DNA of 10,444 nt, from assembly GCA_026991065.1 (NCBI GenBank), contig JALXCG010000836.1, positions 1 to 10,444 on the forward strand. Direction: 5' to 3'. The position numbers and the translations under genes were made by a program. The stretch is from Gemmatimonadota bacterium (GTDB lineage: Bacteria; GCA-2686955). Below are positions 1-7,151 of the stretch, piece after piece. Under the pieces are notes generated by a model. It searched no databases and was not told where the DNA came from. It was given only the letters and a program-made list of their open reading frames with translations. The first letter of the stretch is position 1, and each line of letters begins with the position of its first letter.

Positions 1-1
1 G

Positions 2-1351
2 ATCGACATTGCGGTCGATGGTATGGAACGGAACGCTGGTCCGGGGGGCGACGTGGCGCGGCTGCGCAATCGGGGCACGCTGATGGGGCCGGTAGAGGTG
101 GCTTTCCAGGGGACGGAGGGCGTGGAGTTGGAGCGCCGCTGGGTGGCGCCATTCGCGCCCGAGACGCGGCTGGCCCTGCCGCCGGAGACACGGCGCGTGG
201 TGGTGGATCCCGATCGCCACATGCCCGATCTGAACCGCGCCAACGATGCCTCCTCCCGCCCGTGGCGCCTGAAGTTCCTGATGGCTCAGCCGGACCTGCG
301 CAGCCGTGAACTCTATTGGTTTCCCTGGATCGGCGGCAATCGCTACAACGGCGTGACGCTGGGGGCGGGGGTTTACGGCGGTCGCATCCCGCCCCATCGC
401 GGTGGCGTGAGCATGGTTCCGCAGTGGGATTTTCGCCACGACCGCGTGGTCGGGCGAGCGAGCGCGGAGCAGAGCTTTTACCGATTCGACGCAGTTCCGG
501 CGCTGCGCCGGCTGACCGTGGCTGCCGATGCCGCCCGCACCTGGGACGTGTGGAGTGGCCGGCTTGCCCTGCGCAGCGAATGGGGGCGACCGGTTCAGCA
601 TCGGCGGCGCAGTTTTGCCGCCCTCGAATGGAATGCGGTCGATGTCGGCGACGGCGAGGGCCGAGGCGCGGGCGCCAGCCCCTTCTACGACGCCGGGCGC
701 TACCATGTGGTGCGCGCGACTTTCGGCCACCGGCGGCGCGTCTCCGCCTTTTCCGCATTCCATTTGGGAGCGGAGGGGGTGGTCGGGCGCGGCGACGCGG
801 CGTTTGCGCAAGTCAGTGCTTGGGGCCGTTGGCGTTGGCACTACGGCGCGGGCTGGCGCACGCTGCATCTGCGCGGTTGGGCCGGAGGGTATCTCGACGA
901 CGAGCGGATCCCCACGCAGTATCGCACCTGGATGGCGGGTGGCGTGGATCCCGACTTCAGGTCTGCGTGGATCTTCGATCGTTCCGGTAGCAGTGACTTC
1001 TGGGGGCTGGGAAGGCGCTACTTCGCCAGCGACTCGGGGCCCGGTTTGCGTGGGTATTTGGCCGCCGCGTCGACCGATCTCGCGTGGGGGATGAACCTCG
1101 ACCAGCCGTTGCCGCTGCCCTCGCTCGGCGGGGTCGAGGTGGCTCTTTTCGCCGATCTGGCGGGGGCCGCCGACCTGACCGCGGGGCCTTACGCGGACAG
1201 TGGTCTGCTCTTCTCGGTCGGACCTTTGCGGGTGATTGCCCCGCTTTGGGAGAGCTGGGCGGAGCAGGAGACGGCGGACGGCTGGGAATGGTTGAGTGAC
1301 CGGTTTCGTTTCAGTTTGGAGATGACCTTCAGTCTGCGTGATCTGGTCTAA
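2..1351 (+). CDS. C-terminal part of an M1-type peptidase/outer-membrane beta-barrel protein (5' truncated by window)
   Basis: The frame is open to the left edge of the window (449 codons visible, stop TAA at 1349), so the true start lies upstream; the ATG at 23 is internal. The first ~75 visible residues, ending in VVVDPDRHMPDLNRAN, resemble the last beta domain of secreted M1 (gluzincin) aminopeptidase-like proteins, which often finish with a V-x-x-DP-x-x-x-x-PDLNR-x-N signature. The HExxH zinc site would lie upstream and is not visible. The remaining ~360 residues are rich in Trp, Tyr, Arg and Gly with alternating hydrophobic strands (for example LYWFPWIGGNRYNGVTLGAG) and end in a strand-like segment, FRFSLEMTFSLRDLV. 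This is the look of an outer-membrane beta-barrel. Likely role: surface or outer-membrane-anchored peptidase. The barrel reading is fairly sure; the M1 assignment rests on the short N-terminal stretch and is moderate. There is no overlap with the next gene, which lies 249 bases downstream. Confidence 0.6.
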   Translation: MDIAVDGMERNAGPGGDVARLRNRGTLMGPVEVAFQGTEGVELERRWVAPFAPETRLALPPETRRVVVDPDRHMPDLNRANDASSRPWRLKFLMAQPDLRSRELYWFPWIGGNRYNGVTLGAGVYGGRIPPHRGGVSMVPQWDFRHDRVVGRASAEQSFYRFDAVPALRRLTVAADAARTWDVWSGRLALRSEWGRPVQHRRRSFAALEWNAVDVGDGEGRGAGASPFYDAGRYHVVRATFGHRRRVSAFSAFHLGAEGVVGRGDAAFAQVSAWGRWRWHYGAGWRTLHLRGWAGGYLDDERIPTQYRTWMAGGVDPDFRSAWIFDRSGSSDFWGLGRRYFASDSGPGLRGYLAAASTDLAWGMNLDQPLPLPSLGGVEVALFADLAGAADLTAGPYADSGLLFSVGPLRVIAPLWESWAEQETADGWEWLSDRFRFSLEMTFSLRDLV

Positions 1352-1457
1352 ATCGCGGCACGGTTGGGACATCCTCAAGGCCCCTTCCGCGTCGTTGGCT
1401 GCGGGCGCGACTTTCTCGCCGCGCACGGAGGATCTGCCGTGCTCGACCGAAGTGTGA

Positions 1458-1472
1458 TAAACTTAACGTTTA
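1458..1472. repeat. Small perfect inverted repeat upstream of the S9 peptidase gene
   Basis: TAAAC-TTAAC-GTTTA is a perfect 5-bp inverted repeat around a 5-base spacer. It lies in an AT-richer patch of the 249-base intergenic stretch 1352-1600, about 130 bases before the ATG at 1601. It could be an operator or part of a promoter region. No convincing paired -35/-10 boxes and no terminator with a T-run were seen elsewhere in this gap. A repeat this short can occur by chance. Confidence 0.25.
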
Positions 1473-1600
1473 CCCCAATTCCCTCTGCTCTTCGCGTGTG
1501 CGATGCGGTTCCGGTGAATTCGGGGTGCAACTTTGGGAGAATCACGCCCCGGCTCGGACGCAGACAGTTGTCGGAGCGGCGCGCCTGAAATGCGGAATCC

Positions 1601-3772
1601 ATGAATTCGATTCGATCTCATCGACTGCCGGCGATTCTCTTGGTTCTGATTTTGGTGCTGGGTGGTGGCGCGTCTGCTGCCTCCGATCCCGCACGGGAGA
1701 AACCGATGCCCCCTCAACCGCAGCGCATTCCTCACGCGCTGACCACTCACGGACACGTCCGCCAGGATCCCTACTACTGGCTTCGCGAGCGCGAAAACCC
1801 GAAGGTCATTGCCTACCTGGAAGCGGAGAACCGCTATGCCGAAGAGGTGATGGCCCCAGTCAGGAAGCTGCGCGAAGATCTTTTTTCGGAGATGGTCAAC
1901 CGCATCCAAAAGGATGACACCTCGGTCCCCTATCGCCTGGCCGGTTACTACTACTACACGCGGCTCGAAGGAGAGCAGGAGTACGCTCTTCAGTGCCGCA
2001 AGCGCGGAACCTTGGATGCGGAGGAGGAGATTCTTCTGGATGAGAATCAACTGGCGGCCGGGCATGACTATTGCGATGTGACCGCGGCCCGCGTAAGTCC
2101 CGATGATCAACTTCTTGCCTACGGCATCGACACGGTGGGGCGTCGTCAATACACCATTCGCATCAAGGCGATCAGCGACGGCAAACTGTTGCCTGACCAG
2201 ATCCCCAATACCGAAGGGTCCCCGGCCTGGGCGGCCGACAGCAAGGTTCTCTTCTATACCGAGAACGACCCCGAGACGCTGCGCTCCTATCGCATCATGC
2301 GCCACGTCGTGGGCACGGATCCGGCGACCGATGTCGAGGTCTATCGTGAGAATGATCCCACCTTCTCCGTTGGAGTCTCGCGGTCGAAGTCGCGCCGCTA
2401 CATCATGATATTCAGTGCGAGCACCATGACCACCGAGGTGCGTTACCTGGACGCCGCGGATCCCTATGGAGAGTTCAATGTGCTGCAACCGAGAGTTCGT
2501 GGCATTGAATATATGGCGTCACATTTCGAGGATCATTTCTATCTTGTTACCAACTACAAAGCAAAGAACTTCCGGTTGATGCGGACGCCGCTGAATCACA
2601 CCGGAATCGACCACTGGGAAGAGGTTGTGCCTCATCGTCCGGAGGTGTTGCTCGAAGGGATCGATGTTTTTCGCGACTACTTGGTGCTGAGTGAGCGCAG
2701 TGATGGTCTGACTCGTTTGCGGGTCATGCCGCAACATGGTGGTAATTCCTACCTGATCGACTTCCCGGAGACTGTCTACACCACTTTTACGGCGCTCAAT
2801 CCAGAGTTCAATACCGATGAACTGCGTTTTCTCTACACCTCCTTGGTGACGCCGTGGTCGACGTTCGACTACAACATGAAGAGCAGGCGTCGGGAACTGA
2901 AGAAGGAGCAGGTTGTCGTGGGCGGATATGACCGGGAGCAATACTGCACCGAGCGGCACTGGGCGACCGCCCCGGATGGCACCCGGGTTCCACTTTCCAT
3001 TGTCCGCCGGCGGGATGTTACCAAGGGGAGCGCCGCGCCCCTGCTTCTTTATGGCTACGGTTCCTATGGGTGGAGCACCGATCCGATGTTTGATGCATCG
3101 CTGCTGAGCTTGCTCGACCGAGGTTTCATCTACGCGATTGCTCACGTTCGCGGGGGCCAGGAGTTTGGTCGCCCCTGGTATGAAGATGGCCGTCTTCTCC
3201 ACAAGAAGAACAGTTTTACTGATTTTATTGCCTGCGCGGAGGAATTGGTGCAGGCCGGCTATACCGAGTCGGCCCATCTCTACGCCATGGGCGGCAGTGC
3301 CGGCGGGCTCTTGATGGGGGCGGTCGTGAACATGCGCCCGGATCTATTTAATGGCATCTGCGCGGCGGTTCCTTTTGTCGACGTTGTTACCACCATGCTG
3401 GACGAATCGATTCCGCTCACGACGGGCGAGTATGACGAGTGGGGAAATCCCAACGAAAAGATCTACTACGACTACATGCTCAGCTACTCACCCTATGACA
3501 ATGTTCGACGGCAGGATTATCCTGCGATGCTGGTTACCACCGGGCTGCATGACTCCCAGGTGCAGTACTGGGAGCCGGCGAAGTGGGTCGCGCGGCTCCG
3601 GGAGAAGAACACCGGGAATCGGCCGATCTTGCTCCACACCGAAATGGAAGCGGGGCACGGTGGTGTGTCCGGGCGCTTCCGCCGTTACCGGGATACTGCC
3701 CGCGAGTACGCCTTTCTCCTGATGCTCGAAGGATATGGCGAAGCAAAAGCGGACACCGGGAGCACCGACTAA
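1601..3772 (+). CDS. ptrB: Exported oligopeptidase B (S9A prolyl oligopeptidase family)
   Basis: This 723-residue serine peptidase of the prolyl oligopeptidase family should cleave short peptides after basic residues. The start is fixed by an in-frame TGA at 1586-1588. Residues 1-26 form a Sec signal peptide (basic N-region, hydrophobic core about 9-23, cleavage near ASA|AS), which the usually cytoplasmic OpB lacks. The helical cap QDPYYWLRERENP begins near residue 55, a beta-propeller spans roughly 110-430, and the alpha/beta hydrolase domain covers about 450-715. The triad is Ser566 (GGSAGG), Asp651 (GLHDSQV) and His686 (EAGHGG). The spacings of 85 and 35 residues match those I recall for E. 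coli OpB. Glu610 and Asp612 in TTGEYDEWG sit where OpB keeps an acidic pair for P1 Arg/Lys. The TAA stop lies 88 bases before the next gene, so co-transcription is possible. The family call is very secure; the subfamily is likely. Confidence 0.93.
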   Translation: MNSIRSHRLPAILLVLILVLGGGASAASDPAREKPMPPQPQRIPHALTTHGHVRQDPYYWLRERENPKVIAYLEAENRYAEEVMAPVRKLREDLFSEMVNRIQKDDTSVPYRLAGYYYYTRLEGEQEYALQCRKRGTLDAEEEILLDENQLAAGHDYCDVTAARVSPDDQLLAYGIDTVGRRQYTIRIKAISDGKLLPDQIPNTEGSPAWAADSKVLFYTENDPETLRSYRIMRHVVGTDPATDVEVYRENDPTFSVGVSRSKSRRYIMIFSASTMTTEVRYLDAADPYGEFNVLQPRVRGIEYMASHFEDHFYLVTNYKAKNFRLMRTPLNHTGIDHWEEVVPHRPEVLLEGIDVFRDYLVLSERSDGLTRLRVMPQHGGNSYLIDFPETVYTTFTALNPEFNTDELRFLYTSLVTPWSTFDYNMKSRRRELKKEQVVVGGYDREQYCTERHWATAPDGTRVPLSIVRRRDVTKGSAAPLLLYGYGSYGWSTDPMFDASLLSLLDRGFIYAIAHVRGGQEFGRPWYEDGRLLHKKNSFTDFIACAEELVQAGYTESAHLYAMGGSAGGLLMGAVVNMRPDLFNGICAAVPFVDVVTTMLDESIPLTTGEYDEWGNPNEKIYYDYMLSYSPYDNVRRQDYPAMLVTTGLHDSQVQYWEPAKWVARLREKNTGNRPILLHTEMEAGHGGVSGRFRRYRDTAREYAFLLMLEGYGEAKADTGSTD

Positions 3773-3847
3773 CCCGCGGCGGTCGATATCTGCTAAACTG
3801 CCCTCTTCATTTTCGAACGCGAAGGACGCGCGTTGCAGGCGGCCTTC

Positions 3848-3854
3848 GGGAGAG
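3848..3854 (+). promoter_or_regulatory. Ribosome binding site of the DUF1573 gene
   Basis: GGGAGAG ends 6 bases before the ATG at 3861. It decides this start over an upstream ATG at 3735 in the same frame, which lies inside the S9 peptidase gene, has no such site, and would place a long basic stretch ahead of the signal peptide. Confidence 0.7.
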
Positions 3855-3860
3855 TGCCAT

Positions 3861-5060
3861 ATGAAAAACTACTGGGGATTGTCCAAGCACGGCGTCGCGC
3901 TGGTGCTGGCCGTGGGCTTTCTTCTGAGCCCCTGTGGGGTCCGCGCTGGAGAAGTCGCGTCGGACGCTACCGCCGGCGGAGAGCCGGCGTCCGTTCCTGA
4001 CCACGGTCCGCGGATGCATTTTGAAACCCGCGAGCACGATTTCGGCGAGGCGATGTCGGGCGTCAAGCTCAAGACCACTTTTACTTTCAAGAACGTGGGA
4101 GACGCTGTTCTCCACATCCAAAAAGTGTCTGGTGGCTGAGGCTGCACTGCTGCTCTCACTTCAGATCGAGAGATTCCCCCGGGTGGGGAAGGCAAGATAG
4201 ACGTCACGTTCGATACCAAACACAAGCGTGGCGATGTGAAGAAGCACATCACCATCCGTTCCGACGATCGCGAGGAACCGACCCTCAAGCTGACCGTGCA
4301 CGCCAAACTCAACGTTGCGGTGGGGCTGGAGAGCCGGCACCTGGATTTCGGCGCCGTGGGCTGGAAAGAGGAAGTCTCCCGCACCGTTGCGCTGATCGGC
4401 AAAGAAGTGGACACGGTGAAGATCGAGTCCATAGATGTTGAGGCGAACGAGGCCATGGCTCCGGTTTTTGCCAAGATGCACGCCGAGATCGTCGACGAGC
4501 GCGATCAAGAGAACGGGAAGCTGGCACTCCGCTTGACTTTGGCGCCGGGAGCCCCGGTTGGGCGTTTTCAGGGTGTGTGGAAGGTCAAACTCGACAATCC
4601 GACTGTCCCCGAGTTGAAACTCCGGGTTATGGGCAAGATTCGGGGGCCGGTCGAGGCGATGCCCGATCGCCTCTTCTTCGCCAATGTGGATGAGGGGACG
4701 CCGATGGAGCGGACGCTCTCCGTGTACGCAGCACCGGATCAACCCGCGGTCAAGGTGTTGAAGGTCGAGGCGAACCATCCCGCCGTCACGGCTGTGATCG
4801 AGAGTGCGGAAGAGGGCAAGACCCGCATCAAGGTCACTTGCAACGGGAAACTGGAAAAACGCCGCGAGCAGGCCAAGCTGACCATCTTCACCGATCAGAA
4901 GGAGCTGCCCGAGCTGGAGATCCCTGTGGTGATGATGCAGCGGCGCAAGCCGCGCACCAGTGCCGAGGGCGAGCCGAAGATCGGTCTGCCGCCGAGGCCG
5001 CATTCTCCGTCGGAGCATCCCGCCCCAACCGATGCACCTGCCCCCGACAAGGGCAAGTAG
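3861..5060 (+). CDS. DUF1573 domain protein, candidate selenoprotein with in-frame TGA (Sec93)
   Basis: Read through one TGA (4137-4139), this is a 399-residue exported protein ending at TAG 5058-5060. Residues 1-30 are a signal peptide (core GVALVLAVGFLL, cleavage near VRA|GE). Three similar Ig-like repeats begin near residues 52, 158 and 268, each opening with an aromatic-x-F-G/N-type strand (EHDFGEA, LDFGAV, LFFANV). A Pro/charged tail covers about 370-399. Repeat 1 is a clear DUF1573 domain: FTFKNVGDAVLHIQKV, then residue 93 (TGA), G94, C95, T96, then EIPPGGEGKIDVTFDT. Family members normally read C-G-C-T here, so TGA replaces the first Cys. The frame is uninterrupted on both sides, with no indel. 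Mature-protein cysteines are only C95 and C327. Molecular function of the family is not established; a thiol/selenol redox or metal role is inferred. Alternatives are a nonsense mutation, a sequencing error, or restart at GTG 4236 (which would lose the signal peptide and motif). It lies 6 bases upstream of the YgfK-like gene. Confidence 0.8.
4136..4190 (+). promoter_or_regulatory. Possible SECIS-like structured segment after the TGA
   Basis: Three pairings can be seen by eye. First, CTGAGG (4136-4141) pairs with CTTCAG (4159-4164), placing the TGA in the stem base as in known bacterial SECIS elements; the stem can continue past a bulged C4142 by T4143-A4158 and G4144-C4157. Second, CTCTC (4153-4157) pairs with GAGAG (4168-4172) around a 10-base loop starting 18 bases after the TGA. 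Third, a perfect hairpin TTCCCC-CGGGT-GGGGAA spans 4174-4190, with G at loop position 2, but its loop starts about 40 bases after the TGA. The first two are mutually exclusive. None meets every usual criterion (apical loop about 16-37 bases after TGA with G among its first two bases), so this stays tentative. Confidence 0.35.
4137..4139 (+). other. Candidate selenocysteine codon (TGA) in the DUF1573 C-G-C-T motif
   Basis: The codons around it read GGT GGC TGA GGC TGC ACT, that is G-G-U-G-C-T. A single third-base change from TGC or TGT would restore the usual Cys. The TGA stands at the one codon of this gene where Sec would be expected chemically, two residues before a retained Cys. TGA is a normal stop elsewhere in the window (the minus-strand gene ends in TGA at 7126-7128), so general recoding of TGA to Trp or Gly is not supported. 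Confidence 0.72.
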
Positions 5061-5066
5061 GGGTCG

Positions 5067-7151
5067 ATGTCTGAACTGCGGCCGCTGCCCTTTGGCGTAC
5101 TCGTTCAGCAGATGCTGGGCGAGTACGCCGCCCACGGCACGATTTTCGGCCTGCCACGTCGCAAGTTCGTAACGGCGATTCCCGGGAAGGACCTGGCCGT
5201 GTCGGCGCACGGCCAGCGTGCCGGTACTCCGCTGGGGCCTGCCGCCGGGCCCCACACGCAGATGGCTCAAAACCTGGTTCTGGCCTGGTTGAGCGGAAGC
5301 CGCATCCTTGAACTGAAGACGGTTCAGGTGCTCGATCAGCTGCAGATCCCTCGTCCCTGCATCGACATTCAGACCGTTGGCTACAACATCGAGTGGTCCC
5401 AGGAGCTGACCCTCGAAGAGTCGCTTGACGAGTATGTCAAAGCGTGGATGCTGATCCACATTCTGCGCCGCTCCAGCGAACTGGGGGTTGCCGCCGATTT
5501 TGGCACCACGCTCTTCGACCTGAGCGTCGGCTATGACTTGGCCGGAATTCAAAGTGAACGGGTGCAGGCTTTTCTCCACGGCGCGGCGGATGCGACTCCC
5601 CGCATCGATCGATTCCGTCGCGAGATTCCCGCATCCCTGCGCCAGCTGCGCGATCTCGACTACCCGTCGCGCATCTCCAACACTCTGACCCTGAGTACCT
5701 TTCACGGGTGCCCGCCGGAAGAGATCGAAGCGATTGCGGCCCATCTACTGGAGCGGAACCGGCTGCACACCGTGGTGAAGCTCAACCCGACTCTGCTCGG
5801 CGCGGGTGGGGTGCGGGAACTGCTCCATGACGCGCTGGGATACCACGAGATCGAAGTGCCGCCGAGTGCCTTTGAACACGATCCGACCTGGGACCAGGCG
5901 CTGGAGATCTGTAACCGGCTGGCTGATCGGGCGGCGGCTTGTGAGCGTGGGTTCGGAGTCAAGTTCAGCAACACTTTGCTGGTGAAAAATCACCGTGATT
6001 TCTTCCCCGCCGGGCAGAAAGAGATGTACCTCTCCGGGCCGCCGTTGCATCTCCTGGCCATGTACCTGGTGCGGCGTTTTCGTCGTGCCTTGGGTGACGC
6101 GCTTCCGGTCTCCTTTTCCGCCGGGATCGATCGCTACAATTTCGCTTCATCCGTGGCGCTCGGCCTGGTCCCGGTAACGGTCTGCACCGATCTCCTGAAA
6201 CCGGGCGGATACGGTCGTGCGCAGGCCTATTTCAAGGCCCTGGGCGCTGCCATGGACAAGGTCGGGGCCTCCAACATCGACCACTACACGCTCGTTGCCA
6301 TGGGGCAGGAATCCGCTGCTCTGGCCGAAGTGGAGCCGGACCGGGAACTGCGCGCGAAATATCTTCAGGCGCTGGCCGCCGGGCGGTCTCCGACCGAGTT
6401 TGTCTCTCCTCAGTTGCTGCGGCGGTGGATCTCTGCCGCGCGTTTGCGCAACACCGAGGTCTACGTGGCGACACTTGCCACCGACCCGCATTACGCTCGC
6501 GAGCGTAACAGCAAGCCACCCAAGAAGATCGGCACGAAGCTGGAGCTTTTTGACTGTGTGACTTGCGACAAGTGCATTCCGGTATGCCCCAATGCCGGTA
6601 ATTTCGCTTTTGACCTGGCGCCGGTCGAGATTCCCCGGATCATCGCTCATCCCCGTGCCGACGGTGGCTGGAATCTGGTCGAAGAGGGGGTGCTGCGCAT
6701 CGAGGCAAAACATCAGATCGGTAACTATGCCGACTTCTGCAACGAATGCGGAAACTGCGATGTTTTTTGTCCCGAAGATGGCGGCCCCTATGCGATCAAA
6801 CCGCGTTTCTTCCGTCTCCTCGAAGACTGGCGGCGAGACCGCTCCAAGCATGGCTTTCATCTGCGGCGCTTGCCGGGTGGGGGGTATCGGATCTACGGTC
6901 GTTTCCCCGGAGGCGAGTATCGCCTCGATCTGAACGGCAGTGACGCCCGTTACGAAGCCGGCACCACGCTCCTGCGCTTCGACCCCGCGGACATGGCCGC
7001 AACCCTCCGCAGCGAAAGCCCGGGTACGGTTGCCGTGGATCTAACCTACGCCAGAATCATGCAACTGCTGCTGGAGTCGGTGACAGCTGTCGGCCCCGCC
7101 AATTTTGTTGCCGCGGTGCTGGCCTTCACCCCGCCGGCTGGGCCGGAGTAG
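5067..7151 (+). CDS. YgfK-like flavo-iron-sulfur oxidoreductase, short form without NAD(P)H/FAD domain
   Basis: This 694-residue cytoplasmic protein matches the N- and C-terminal parts of YgfK (about 1030 residues in E. coli). Residues 1-430 form a dihydroorotate/dihydropyrimidine-dehydrogenase-like barrel, probably FMN-binding: TPLGPAAGPHTQMAQN (54-69), STFHGCPPEEIEAI with HGCPP at 213-217, KLNPTLLGAGGVREL, then CTDLLKPGGYGRAQAYF. Two ferredoxin-type [4Fe-4S] motifs follow: C497-C500-C503-C507P and C558-C561-C564-C568P. The glutamate-synthase-like FAD/NAD(P)H domain that full YgfK carries between them is absent, so electrons must come from another subunit or a ferredoxin. YgfK is known from selenium-dependent molybdenum hydroxylase and purine-degradation clusters; its exact reaction is uncertain. 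The ATG follows the upstream stop by 6 bases with GGGG just before it, implying an operon with the candidate selenoprotein. Its 3' end overlaps the converging gene by 26 bases. The family relation is strong; the substrate is unknown. Confidence 0.85.
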   Translation: MSELRPLPFGVLVQQMLGEYAAHGTIFGLPRRKFVTAIPGKDLAVSAHGQRAGTPLGPAAGPHTQMAQNLVLAWLSGSRILELKTVQVLDQLQIPRPCIDIQTVGYNIEWSQELTLEESLDEYVKAWMLIHILRRSSELGVAADFGTTLFDLSVGYDLAGIQSERVQAFLHGAADATPRIDRFRREIPASLRQLRDLDYPSRISNTLTLSTFHGCPPEEIEAIAAHLLERNRLHTVVKLNPTLLGAGGVRELLHDALGYHEIEVPPSAFEHDPTWDQALEICNRLADRAAACERGFGVKFSNTLLVKNHRDFFPAGQKEMYLSGPPLHLLAMYLVRRFRRALGDALPVSFSAGIDRYNFASSVALGLVPVTVCTDLLKPGGYGRAQAYFKALGAAMDKVGASNIDHYTLVAMGQESAALAEVEPDRELRAKYLQALAAGRSPTEFVSPQLLRRWISAARLRNTEVYVATLATDPHYARERNSKPPKKIGTKLELFDCVTCDKCIPVCPNAGNFAFDLAPVEIPRIIAHPRADGGWNLVEEGVLRIEAKHQIGNYADFCNECGNCDVFCPEDGGPYAIKPRFFRLLEDWRRDRSKHGFHLRRLPGGGYRIYGRFPGGEYRLDLNGSDARYEAGTTLLRFDPADMAATLRSESPGTVAVDLTYARIMQLLLESVTAVGPANFVAAVLAFTPPAGPE

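Noticed and set aside
1380-1435. GC-rich inverted segments after the first gene as a rho-independent terminator
   Set aside because: The pairings are imperfect and no T-run follows on either strand.
1463-2488. Long minus-strand open frame (341 codons) over the S9 peptidase gene
   Set aside because: The opposite strand has an unmistakable S9A protein; the minus-strand translation shows no family features.
3735-4139. A 134-residue protein starting at ATG 3735
   Set aside because: Its first 42 codons lie in the end of the S9 peptidase gene and the gap after it. The signal peptide and ribosome site place the true start at 3861, and the TGA at 4137 is probably not the end.
4137-4139. Frameshift or simple pseudogene explanation for the TGA
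   Set aside because: No frame change is needed on either side, the domain sequence is otherwise intact, and the codon lies precisely on a redox-motif Cys. A point nonsense mutation or base error cannot be fully excluded without reads.
4236-5060. A separate 274-residue gene starting at GTG 4236
   Set aside because: It begins in the middle of the first DUF1573 beta-sandwich, has no signal peptide or good ribosome site, and continues the frame of the upstream segment exactly. It is the downstream part of the TGA-containing gene.
4161-5744. Long open frame (527 codons) on the minus strand
   Set aside because: It is antisense to the DUF1573 and YgfK-like genes, has low-complexity Arg/His-rich composition typical of GC-rich shadow frames, and shows no recognisable domain.
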